Below are positions 10,011-20,315 of a DNA stretch of 64,000 nt, in pieces. A program made the translations under genes and the position numbers. Where the stretch lies: positions 1,488,001 through 1,552,000 of the forward strand of contig NZ_CP040792.1 of assembly GCF_021952865.1 (NCBI RefSeq), read 5' to 3'. Within the stretch, counting starts at the first letter, position 1. Each line of letters opens with the position of its first letter. The stretch comes from Clavibacter californiensis (GTDB taxonomy: Bacteria; Actinomycetota; Actinomycetes; Actinomycetales; Microbacteriaceae). The notes beneath the pieces were generated by a model, which saw only the letters and a list, made by a program, of their open reading frames with translations, was not told where the DNA came from and did not search any database.

Positions 10011-11721
10011 TCCCCGCTCGCGCCGCGCGGCCCGCCGCTCGGTCCGCGCGGCAGCCGTCGCGCTCGTCGCCGCGTGCGCCGTCCTGCTCTCCGGCTGCGT
10101 CTCCATCCCGTCCGGCGGACCCGTCTCCGAGGGCGACCCCGCCACCGTCACCGACGAGTCCGGCGTCAGCTACCAGCCGGACGGCCCGCAGGCGGGCGAC
10201 GGCCCGGACGACGTCATCGCCGGCTTCGTCGACGCCGCCACCAGCTCCGCCGACCAGTACGGCGTCGCCCGCCAGTTCCTCTCCTCCGACTTCGCGTCGC
10301 GCTGGGACCCGTTCGCCAGCGTCGTCGTGTGGGAGGGCCAGGCGAGCACCTCGGAGGAGGTCGACGGCACGTACAGCTACTCCGTCACGACCATCGCGAC
10401 GGTCGACGGGCAGGGCCACTACCGCGAGGTCGGCAGCGACCAGGAGACGCGGCTGTCCTTCCAGCTCGTGCAGGAGCGCGGCGAGTGGCGCATCGCGAAG
10501 GCGCCCGACGGCATCGCCCTGCGCTCCACCTACTTCCGCGAGATCTTCAGCGCGCACGCCCTGTACTTCTTCGACCCCACGTTCTCGTTCCTCGTGCCGG
10601 ACCTCCGGTTCTTCGTCACGCGCGCGTCCCAGAGCGTGAGCACCCGGATCGTCAAGTCGCTCCTCCAGGGCCCGTCGCCGTGGTTGTCCCAGCCCGCGGT
10701 CGTCACGGCGTTCCCCGAGGGCACGCAGCTGGCGTCCTCGGCCGTCACGACCGCGGGCGGCACGCCGCAGGTGGACCTCTCGACGGAGGCGCGCGCGGCC
10801 GACGGCGTCACGCAGCAGCGGATGAAGCTGCAGCTGCGGCAGAGCCTGTCCAACATCCCGTCCGTGCTCGACGTGCAGATGCTCGTCGACGGCACGCCCC
10901 TGACCGTCGCGGACCTCGGCGGACGCGGCCCGGTCAAGGACCCGCAGGCGGAGTCGCGCCCGCTCGTCCTCGCCCAGGGCCAGTTCGGCTACCTCGGCGG
11001 GGGAGAGGTCGCCCCGCTCGGCACCCTGGGCACGCGCGTGACGGCCCTCGCCGCCGACGCGGCGACCCTGAGCGTGGACGGTCGGCAGGCGGCGGTGCGG
11101 AACGCGTCCGGCGTGTGGTCGGTGGGCGACGGCGACCGCGACGCGGTCCTCCTCGACACGCGCCCCGGCCTCGTCGCGCCCTCGCTCGACGCGCAGGGCT
11201 ACGTCTGGTCCACGCCCGCATCGGATCCGCGCGGGCTCGTCGCATGGGGACCCGACGGCGTCGGACACCCCGTCGCCGTCAGCTGGACGGCCACCGGCCG
11301 GGTCGTCTCCCTCGAGGTCGCGCGCGACGGCGCGCGTGTCCTCGTCCAGCTCGAGACGGGTGCGGGGCCGCAGCTGCTCGTGGCGTCGATCGTGCGCGAC
11401 GGCGGCGTCCCGACCTCCCTCACGACGACGCCCCTCGAGCTCCTGGCGTCGCCGGGCACCCCGCTCGACGCCACGTGGGTCGACGAGCTCGACGTCGCGA
11501 CCCTGACACTCGCGCCCGACGGGGAGCGCCAGGTGGAGCTGCACCAGGTCGGCGGTCCGTCGAAGGACATGGGCTCCGCGGCCGACGGCGTCTCCATCAC
11601 GGGCGCCAACGACGAGAGCGGGCTGCGGGTCCTCACGAGCGCGGGCGCCCTGCTCACGCCGCGGGGCAGCACGTGGCAGCAGACGGCCACCGGCGTCTCC
11701 TTCGTCGCGACGAAGCGCTGA
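9994..11721 (+). CDS. lpqB: Lipoprotein LpqB
   Basis: A 575-residue lipoprotein with a basic N-terminus, a hydrophobic stretch and the lipobox LSGC with the lipidated Cys at 35. The central part has the GerMN fold (around residues 195-300, including STRIVKSLLQGP), and the C-terminal half is beta-strand-rich and propeller-like. LpqB interacts with the MtrB extracellular domain in mycobacteria and modulates MtrA signalling, which fits the conserved mtrA-mtrB-lpqB order. The GTG at 9994 overlaps the end of mtrB by 17 bases; this start gives the complete signal peptide. Confidence 0.93.
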   Translation: MSPAPDPRSRRAARRSVRAAAVALVAACAVLLSGCVSIPSGGPVSEGDPATVTDESGVSYQPDGPQAGDGPDDVIAGFVDAATSSADQYGVARQFLSSDFASRWDPFASVVVWEGQASTSEEVDGTYSYSVTTIATVDGQGHYREVGSDQETRLSFQLVQERGEWRIAKAPDGIALRSTYFREIFSAHALYFFDPTFSFLVPDLRFFVTRASQSVSTRIVKSLLQGPSPWLSQPAVVTAFPEGTQLASSAVTTAGGTPQVDLSTEARAADGVTQQRMKLQLRQSLSNIPSVLDVQMLVDGTPLTVADLGGRGPVKDPQAESRPLVLAQGQFGYLGGGEVAPLGTLGTRVTALAADAATLSVDGRQAAVRNASGVWSVGDGDRDAVLLDTRPGLVAPSLDAQGYVWSTPASDPRGLVAWGPDGVGHPVAVSWTATGRVVSLEVARDGARVLVQLETGAGPQLLVASIVRDGGVPTSLTTTPLELLASPGTPLDATWVDELDVATLTLAPDGERQVELHQVGGPSKDMGSAADGVSITGANDESGLRVLTSAGALLTPRGSTWQQTATGVSFVATKR

Positions 11722-11782
11722 TCCCCTCCACGGATCCGTCCCGCGCGCCGACCGGGGGCCAGGCGCGTGCGACCCTGCGCGC

Positions 11783-12586
11783 GTGATCCCCGTGCCCGGC
11801 CGTCCCGCCCCCGCCCTGTCCTCCCGCGTCCCGCCTGCGGTCCGCGCCGCCCTGCTCGACGCCGTCGCGGTCGTCGCCCCGGTGGCCTGCGCGGGGTGCG
11901 GCGCCCCGGATCGCGCCGTGTGCCCGGCCTGCCGGGCCGCGATGCCCTGCCCGCCCTTCGTGCGGCGGCTCGCGCTGCCCGCCGTCCCCGCCTCTCGCGG
12001 TCGCGTGCCCGCCCACGTCGTGCCGGTGGGCTGCGGGAGCGCGTACGCGCCGCCCTGGCCTCGGCTCCTGTCCGCCCTCAAGGAAGAGGGCCGAACGGAC
12101 GCCGCGCGAGCGCTGACGCCCACCCTCATCCGGGCCGTCCGCGCGGCCGTCGTCGCCGCGGAGCGCGGAGCAGCCGGCACCCGTCCCCTCGACGTGATCC
12201 CCGTCCCCACGCCGGCGGGCTCCCTGCGTCGGCGTGGCTACGCGCCCGTCGAGGTCCTGCTCGCCCGCGCCGGCATGCGCCCGCTGCGTGCGCCCGGCGT
12301 GCCCGGGCTGCGGCGCCACCCGCTGCGCTTCGTCCGACGCCCCGCCGACCAGGCCGGCCTCGGGGTCGCCGCCCGCGCGGCCAACGTCGACGGCTGCCTC
12401 GCGGCGCGGATCGACCTCGCCGGTCGGCGGATCCTCGTCGTCGACGACGTCCTCACCACCGGCGCCACCCTCCGCGAGACCTGCCGCGCCATCCGGGCGG
12501 CGGGCGGCGAGGTCGTCGCGTGCGCGGTCCTCACCGCCGTCCCCGCCCGCTCGCGCGGCGGGCTGCCGCCCGTCCCCGCCCGCTGA
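11783..12586 (+). CDS. ComF-family phosphoribosyltransferase-like protein
   Basis: A 267-residue ComF-like protein. Near residues 30-60 a Cys cluster (CAGCGAPDRAVCPACRAAMPC) forms a zinc-ribbon-like element, as in ComFC. The C-terminal type I phosphoribosyltransferase loop is ILVVDDVLTTGATLRE. ComF proteins are needed for DNA uptake in naturally competent bacteria, but the gene is kept widely in species not known to be competent, and a role in DNA repair is possible. It follows lpqB, a common actinobacterial arrangement. The GTG start at 11783 has no strong ribosome-binding site; alternative downstream starts would cut into the Cys cluster region. Confidence 0.88.
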   Translation: MIPVPGRPAPALSSRVPPAVRAALLDAVAVVAPVACAGCGAPDRAVCPACRAAMPCPPFVRRLALPAVPASRGRVPAHVVPVGCGSAYAPPWPRLLSALKEEGRTDAARALTPTLIRAVRAAVVAAERGAAGTRPLDVIPVPTPAGSLRRRGYAPVEVLLARAGMRPLRAPGVPGLRRHPLRFVRRPADQAGLGVAARAANVDGCLAARIDLAGRRILVVDDVLTTGATLRETCRAIRAAGGEVVACAVLTAVPARSRGGLPPVPAR

Positions 12587-12667
12587 CCGACCCGCCGCTC
12601 CCTGTGCATGTCCGATGCGCCCGCGGTCCACCCGCCGGATGCCTCGCGCTGCGAGGAGCCCGAGGTC

Positions 12668-12673
12668 TAGGCT
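12668..12673 (+). promoter_or_regulatory. Putative hpf -10 box
   Basis: TAGGCT, about 68 bases upstream of the hpf ATG, followed by an AT-richer leader. A good candidate for stress-inducible expression, but no -35 can be assigned with confidence. Confidence 0.35.
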
Positions 12674-12740
12674 CGCCCGAAAGGCGTGAAAGTGATCGCC
12701 CTCTTCCAGCGGGCGACGCGTCATGATCTGGAGGTACGTC

Positions 12741-13430
12741 ATGGACATCAACATCACCGGCCGCAACGCGGAGATCACCGACCGATTCCGCGTGTACGCC
12801 ACCGAGAAGGCCGACAAGATCGTCCAGCTCGCCGAGAAGTCCATCTCTCTCGACATCAAGGTCTCGCGGCACAGCGAGAAGTCCGGCGGATCCGCCGGGG
12901 ACGACCGCGTGGAGATCACGCTCGTGGGTCCCGGCCCCGTCATCCGCGCCGAGAGCAGCGCCGCCGACAAGTTCGCGGCCTTCGACCTCGCCCTCGGGCG
13001 CATGCTCGAACGGCTGCGCCGCGCCAAGGACAAGAAGAAGATCCATCGCGGCAACCACCGACCCGTCTCCCTGCAGGAGGCCGCCACCGACGGCTTCGCG
13101 CAGATCGACCTCGACCCGGCCGACGCCGAGCTCATCGAGCGGGTCAACGGGAAGAGCGTGGCGCCCGTCGACCAGCCCGTCGACGAGGACGACTACTGCC
13201 CCGTGGTCATCCGCACCAAGGTCTTCCCCTCGCAGTCCATGACGGTCGACCAGGCCCTCGAGCACATGGAGCTCGTCGGCCACGACTTCTTCCTCTTCAT
13301 CGACGCGGAGACCGACCGCCCGAGCGTCGTCTACCGCCGCAAGGGCTGGGACTACGGCGTCATCGGCCTCGCGGACGGCGAGCAGGAGCTCGCGGGCGCG
13401 GGCGCGGGATCCCGGTCGCTCCGCCGCTGA
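12741..13430 (+). CDS. hpf: Ribosome hibernation-promoting factor, long form
   Basis: A 229-residue long-form HPF. The N-terminal S30AE/RaiA domain (about 1-100, starting [13 protein letters not shown]) binds the 30S decoding region, and the C-terminal domain (from about 165, [25 protein letters not shown]) mediates 100S ribosome dimerisation. This causes translational silencing in stationary phase or stress. I chose the ATG at 12741 because it has a GGAGG site 7 bases upstream and gives the canonical N-terminus; an upstream in-frame ATG at 12723 lies in the leader. The gene precedes secA, as in many actinobacteria. A strong hairpin follows. Confidence 0.95.
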   Translation: MDINITGRNAEITDRFRVYATEKADKIVQLAEKSISLDIKVSRHSEKSGGSAGDDRVEITLVGPGPVIRAESSAADKFAAFDLALGRMLERLRRAKDKKKIHRGNHRPVSLQEAATDGFAQIDLDPADAELIERVNGKSVAPVDQPVDEDDYCPVVIRTKVFPSQSMTVDQALEHMELVGHDFFLFIDAETDRPSVVYRRKGWDYGVIGLADGEQELAGAGAGSRSLRR

Positions 13431-13450
13431 TCGGCACGCCCTCTCACGAG

Positions 13451-13476
13451 GCCCCGCGCGCTCCGGCGCGCGGGGC
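13451..13476 (+). terminator. Hairpin after hpf
   Basis: A perfect 11-base stem (13451-13461 with 13466-13476) with a TCCG tetraloop, 20 bases after the hpf stop. There is no T-tract, as is usual in this GC-rich sequence, so intrinsic termination is inferred. Confidence 0.65.
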
Positions 13477-13538
13477 CCCGTGCGTGCCGCGGGCAGCGCA
13501 GGTCAGGGCGCTCCCGGGAACGGCACCGGACGAGCCGG

Positions 13539-13544
13539 TACTAT
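13539..13544 (+). promoter_or_regulatory. Putative secA -10 box
   Basis: TACTAT in the hpf-secA gap, close to the ideal -10 consensus. It would give a leader of about 80 bases before the secA ATG. Confidence 0.4.
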
Positions 13545-13630
13545 GGCGGAGCTCGTCGGCGGCGACATCCGCGCGCCGTCACGGCGGTCGTCGTCATCCG
13601 GCGCCCGCCCATCTACGCAGGGAGACACCG

Positions 13631-16456
<2,826 letters not shown>

Positions 16457-16499
16457 GTCTTCCCGGGCCGACAGGTCTCCAGCCGGCCCGGGGATGTCG

Positions 16500-16561
16500 G
16501 ACCCACGCACGACGAAGGGCGCGCCTCCCGCGGGAGGCGCGCCCTTCGTCGTGCGTGGGTC
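16500..16561. terminator. 62-base perfect palindrome, bidirectional terminator
   Basis: Positions 16500-16530 and 16531-16561 are perfect reverse complements with no unpaired centre. It lies between the convergent secA and Rv3235-family genes and can serve both strands. The outer arm contains CGCACGACGA followed by AGGGC, shared with the hairpin at 45561-45606. Confidence 0.85.
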
Positions 16562-16581
16562 GCCCGAGGACGACGAGGTCG

Positions 16582-17169
16582 CTAGAGGACGTTGATGGCC
16601 GTCGCGCGCCAGCGGCGGTCGAGGCCCTCGAGCCGGATCGCGACGGCGCGGGCACGTGCCCGACCGTGGACCACGATGACCGCTTCGATGACGCCGTCTC
16701 GAGGGGAGAACGACGTGACCGTGCCGATGGTGAACACCGGCCGGGTCACCGACTGGCCCTTCGCGCGGCGTGCGCGAGCGCTGAGGACCACGCGCTTGAG
16801 GAGGTGGCGGTAGACGTCATCGCTGACCCACCGCGCGATCTGGTCGAGCTCCCGCGCTCCGGCGAGGATCTCGATCACGCAGCGCGTGAGGTTCTCGAGC
16901 AGCGGACCCGACGGGGGGAGATCCTGGCTGCTGCAGGGCTGGCGCCCGAAGAAGTCGTCGACGTCGAAGCGCTTGCGGACCGTGCCCCGCACGGTGGCGG
17001 TCGTCGCGGGTGAGGTCGCGGGTGTCGAACCGGCGGCTCCGCTCGACTTCTGCGCGGGCGCTGATGCGGGCTTCCGGGCACCGGACCGACGGGTCGGGGC
17101 GCCCTCGGCGTTCCCGGCGACGGTGCTCCGGCGGTCAGGGAGATCCTCCCGTGGCACTGCTTCACTCAT
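16582..17169 (-). CDS. Rv3235-family protein
   Basis: A 195-residue protein with a disordered Ala/Thr/Ser-rich N-terminal half (1-70) and a compact C-terminal domain (about 80-195; LLENLTRCVIEILAGARELDQIARWVSDDVY...VHGRARARAVAIRLEGLDRRWRAT). This domain matches the actinobacterial Rv3235 family, whose function is unknown. In Mycobacterium it also lies between secA1 and whiB1, so the synteny supports the call. The strong GGGAGTGA site before the ATG supports the start. No signal peptide or membrane helix is visible. Confidence 0.82.
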   Translation of the reverse strand: MSEAVPREDLPDRRSTVAGNAEGAPTRRSGARKPASAPAQKSSGAAGSTPATSPATTATVRGTVRKRFDVDDFFGRQPCSSQDLPPSGPLLENLTRCVIEILAGARELDQIARWVSDDVYRHLLKRVVLSARARRAKGQSVTRPVFTIGTVTSFSPRDGVIEAVIVVHGRARARAVAIRLEGLDRRWRATAINVL

Positions 17170-17373
17170 GCGTCACTCCCATCCCGGTGCTCCCCCCGAT
17201 CGGGGGGACCACGATGACTGGTCAACTGTGACAGTGCGAGAGGCTCGGCGCACGTCCAGCGCACAAGATGTGGAGAACTGAGAGCGGATCTCAAGGAAGG
17301 GACCCAAGGTGACCCGGATGTACGCGGCCTCCCCGACACCCCGCTCGCTTCTCATGCGGGGGTCCGTCGACCG

Positions 17374-17979
17374 ATGAGGTGGGAGAACCTCTTCGACGAT
17401 CTCGAGGGTCAGTGGGAGACGGCACGGCTCGCCGAGGAGCGGGACCAGCGCGCCGAGGAGGAGCGCACCCGCGTCGCGCGCACCGTCGTGCGCGACCGCC
17501 TCAGGGCGCTCACCTCGGCCGATCAGGCACGGCCGCTGCGCCTGTCGCTGTCGGACGGCACGTGGATCGACCTCCGCGCCAAGGTCCTCGGTCGCGACTG
17601 GATGTCGGGTGAGCTGATCGTCCCGGGCGACGCGCCGTCGCGCGAGGAGCGGGCCTGCATCCTGCCGCTCGCCTCCATCCACGCGCTCGCCCTGGACCGC
17701 GAGCAGGTGCGATCGAGCCTCGCGCCCGTCTCGGAGCTCCCGCCCGAGCGCGGCATCGTCGACCGGATCGGGCTGCCGTTCGTCCTCCGCGACCTCTGTC
17801 GGCGCCGTGCCCGAGTCGAGCTGCGGCTCCGTGACGCGGTGGTCGGCGGCACGCTCGACCGCGTCGCCCGCGACCACGTGGACGTCGCGGTCCACGAGGC
17901 GGGCACCCCGCGCAGGGAGTCGGCCGTCTCCGGGTACCGGCTGGTGCCCCTCGCGGGCATCGTCCTCGTCCGCGTCTGA
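17374..17979 (+). CDS. Conserved hypothetical protein, first gene of SAF/ATPase cassette
   Basis: A 201-residue soluble protein that I do not recognise. Residues 1-45 are highly charged and probably coiled coil (DDLEGQWETARLAEERDQRAEEERTRV is split by few breaks). The rest is predicted alternating beta strands with short turns, including LSLSDGTWIDLRAKVLGRDW, and a second similar half from about residue 125, so an internal duplication is possible. It is followed 69 bases later by the SAF-domain gene on the same strand. The 204 bases upstream hold both divergent promoters; a small inverted repeat ACTGT-G-ACAGT is at 17225-17235. Confidence 0.7.
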   Translation: MRWENLFDDLEGQWETARLAEERDQRAEEERTRVARTVVRDRLRALTSADQARPLRLSLSDGTWIDLRAKVLGRDWMSGELIVPGDAPSREERACILPLASIHALALDREQVRSSLAPVSELPPERGIVDRIGLPFVLRDLCRRRARVELRLRDAVVGGTLDRVARDHVDVAVHEAGTPRRESAVSGYRLVPLAGIVLVRV

Positions 17980-18048
17980 TCGTCCGCGTCGCACCAGCAT
18001 GTGGACAACGCGCGACGCGTCCTCGCGTCCTCCCCGACATTGACCGGC

Positions 18049-18687
18049 ATGCCTCCCACCCCTCGTCCCGCGCGCCCGGCGCGCCGTCCCGTCTGGTCGG
18101 ATCCCCGCTTCGTCGTCGGGCTGGTGATGGTCCTCGTGTCGACCGGTGGGGTGGTGGCGCTCCTGCGCTCCGCGGACTCCTCGGTGGTCGTCATGGCCGC
18201 GGGGTCCGCCCTCGACGCGGGGACCACCGTCCATGCCTCGGACCTGGTGCCCGTGCGCGTCCGCATCGACGGCGCCGCCGACCTCTACGTCTCCCCGGAC
18301 TCCGCCGACGGGCTCGTCGTCACCCGCTTCGTGGGCGCGGGCGAGCTGATCCCGCGGTCGTCGCTCTCCTCCGCGGACGCGCGCACCACCGCGTCGGTCG
18401 TCATCCCCACGTCCGCGGGCGCCGACCACCTCGTCGCACCGGGCACCGTGGTCGACATCTGGGCGGCCGCGGCGAAGGGCTCGGGCACGAACGCCTACGA
18501 CGCGCCGCGGGTCATCGTCTCGGGGGCCACCGTCGCCCAGGTCATCCGGCCGGAGGGCTTCGTCGCGGACCAGGACCACACCCAGGTGCAGCTGACCGTG
18601 CCGCGTGAGGACGTGGCGGCGGTCCTCTCATCCACCGACGCACGCGACCAGATGACGCTCGTGCCCGTCGGCGATGCGGGGGCGTGA
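18049..18687 (+). CDS. SAF domain membrane protein
   Basis: A 212-residue protein with a short basic, Pro-rich cytoplasmic N-terminus, one membrane helix (about 20-42, RFVVGLVMVLVSTGGVVALL) and an extracytoplasmic SAF domain (about 50-115: AGSALDAGTTVHASDLVPVRV...VTRFVGAGELIPRSSL). SAF domains occur in CpaB, the Flp/Tad pilus assembly protein, and in antifreeze-like folds. The next gene is a CpaE/ParA-like ATPase, overlapping as GTGA, matching a cpaB-cpaE order, but no pilin, secretin or CpaF is visible in the window. A GTG at 18001 is a possible earlier start; neither start has a clear ribosome-binding site. Confidence 0.78.
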   Translation: MPPTPRPARPARRPVWSDPRFVVGLVMVLVSTGGVVALLRSADSSVVVMAAGSALDAGTTVHASDLVPVRVRIDGAADLYVSPDSADGLVVTRFVGAGELIPRSSLSSADARTTASVVIPTSAGADHLVAPGTVVDIWAAAAKGSGTNAYDAPRVIVSGATVAQVIRPEGFVADQDHTQVQLTVPREDVAAVLSSTDARDQMTLVPVGDAGA

Positions 18688-20306
18688 GCGTGGCCTCCCT
18701 CATCCTCGCCCTCCCGCCTCGCGTGGAGGACGCGCTCCTGCGCGACGTCGTCGAGTCCGGTCACACGGTCCTCGCTCGTGTCGCGGGCGCGGCGGACGTG
18801 ATCGCAGCTGTCCGGGCGACGACGGCCGACCCCCTGCATCTGGTCATCGCCGCATCCCCGACGACGCTCGACCGCGACGTGCTCACGGCGCTCGACGAAC
18901 GGGGCGCGCGAGCGGTCGCGGTGGCGTCGAGCGAGGCCGACCGTCGCAATGCGCAGGCGCTCGGACACCACGAGGTCGTGGACGAAGGCGCCACATGGCG
19001 GGAGATCGAGGAGCTGCTGCTCTCGGGGCGTCGGCTCGGGGCGTCCGGCGGGATGGCGTCCGGCGGGATGGCGTCCGGAGTCCGGCGCGCGGACGCCGTC
19101 GCCGCGCACCTGGAGATCGACCCTCCCGAGCGCGTCGGCTCGGGTGATGCGTCCGATCGGGCCAGGCTGGCGGACGCGGGGGGCCGACGGTCGGCACGCG
19201 GTCCCGATGGCAGCCCGGATCCGGTCGGCGCCCGGTTCGGCGGCGAGGGCTCGTCGCGCTCCGCGTGGGGCTCGCGCACGCACGCCGAGCGGGACCGCAG
19301 AGGGCGATCGCTGCGGGGCCGTCTCGGGCTCGTCAGACGCCCGCGCGTGCCGGCTCCCGTGACCCGCGACGAGGGTGCGGACGACACGGCCGCGGGTGGA
19401 CGTGAACCGGTCGGCCGGGTGATCGCCGTCTGGGGACCGCAGGGCGCGCCGGGGCGGACCACGACCGCGCTGGCCATCGCGGGCGAGGTCGCGGCGGCGG
19501 GTCGATCGGCCGTGCTGGTCGACGCCGACGTCCACGGCGGCACGGTCGCCGCCACGCTCGGACTCCTGGACGAGGCGCCGGGCTTCGCCGCCGCCTGCCG
19601 TCTCGCGGCGGCGGACAGCCTCACCGTGGAGGAGCTGGAGCGGATCGCGCAGCACCACCCGTCCACCCGGGCGCCGGGGTTCTCGGTCCTCACGGGCATC
19701 TCGCGCCCGGACAGATGGCCGGAGCTCGCCGAGGGGCGGGTCTCCGCCGTGCTGCAGGCGTGCCGTGGCTGGCGCGACTACACCGTGGTCGACGCCTCGT
19801 TCAACCTGGAGGACGACGAGGAGATCTCGAGCGACATGTTCGCCCCCCGCCGCAACGCCGCCACGCATGCCGTGCTGCGCGGCGCGGACCACGTCGTCGC
19901 CGTCGTCTCCGCGGACACGGTCGGCCTCTCGCGCTTCTTCCGCGCGTACGTGCAGCTCCTCGAGATCGTCGACCCGTCGCGGGTCTCGGTGCTCGTCAAC
20001 CGCGTCCGCCCGAGCGCCGGTGGCTGGGATGCAGCCGGCCAGGTGCGGCGCACCCTCTTCCGCTTCGGGAGCGTGGAGGCCGCGGCCTACGTCCCCGAGG
20101 ACCGGGAGTCGCTCGACGCCGCGGTGCTCGCCGGCGCCACGCTCCGCGACATCGCGCCGCGGTCGCCGGCTCTCGTCGAGTGGTCGCGGTTCACCCGCAC
20201 CTCGCTCCTGCCTCCCGAGGACGCGCCACGGCGGCTGCGTCGAGAGGCCGGCTCGAGGCATCGAGGCGTCGATCGACCGGGGGAGGAGCGCGCCCGGCCC
20301 GCATAG
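18684..20306 (+). CDS. CpaE/ParA-like P-loop ATPase
   Basis: A 540-residue protein. Residues 1-115 resemble a receiver-like or Rossmann domain; 115-245 is a low-complexity linker with two copies of ASGGM; 245-520 is a MinD/ParA-type ATPase. The Walker A is GPQGAPGRTTTAL: the final Lys of GK[ST] is Arg, and the deviant signature Lys of ParA/MinD (KGGxGK) is absent, so hydrolysis may be altered. VLVDADVHGGTVAATLGL follows, as in CpaE/TadZ. It is translationally coupled to the SAF gene and ends 9 bases before pdtaS. A function in localising an envelope machine is an inference from the fold. Confidence 0.75.
   Translation: MSVASLILALPPRVEDALLRDVVESGHTVLARVAGAADVIAAVRATTADPLHLVIAASPTTLDRDVLTALDERGARAVAVASSEADRRNAQALGHHEVVDEGATWREIEELLLSGRRLGASGGMASGGMASGVRRADAVAAHLEIDPPERVGSGDASDRARLADAGGRRSARGPDGSPDPVGARFGGEGSSRSAWGSRTHAERDRRGRSLRGRLGLVRRPRVPAPVTRDEGADDTAAGGREPVGRVIAVWGPQGAPGRTTTALAIAGEVAAAGRSAVLVDADVHGGTVAATLGLLDEAPGFAAACRLAAADSLTVEELERIAQHHPSTRAPGFSVLTGISRPDRWPELAEGRVSAVLQACRGWRDYTVVDASFNLEDDEEISSDMFAPRRNAATHAVLRGADHVVAVVSADTVGLSRFFRAYVQLLEIVDPSRVSVLVNRVRPSAGGWDAAGQVRRTLFRFGSVEAAAYVPEDRESLDAAVLAGATLRDIAPRSPALVEWSRFTRTSLLPPEDAPRRLRREAGSRHRGVDRPGEERARPA
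19041..19078. repeat. 15-base tandem repeat inside ATPase linker
   Basis: The unit gcgtccggcgggatg occurs twice (19041-19055, 19056-19070), with a third partial copy to 19078. In frame it encodes ASGGM twice. Such short repeats are prone to slippage and could vary between strains. Confidence 0.85.
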
Positions 20307-20309
20307 GCT
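20304..20309 (+). promoter_or_regulatory. Putative -10 box, leaderless pdtaS
   Basis: TAGGCT lies exactly six bases before the GTG at 20316, inside the end of the preceding ATPase gene, so pdtaS may have its own leaderless promoter. Confidence 0.45.
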
Positions 20310-20315
20310 GTAGCC

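Noticed and set aside
12686-13500. Very long open frame reading through hpf into secA
   Set aside because: The part before 13631 is the Arg/Pro-rich shadow of hpf in another frame; SecA begins at the ATG at 13631 with a normal N-terminus.
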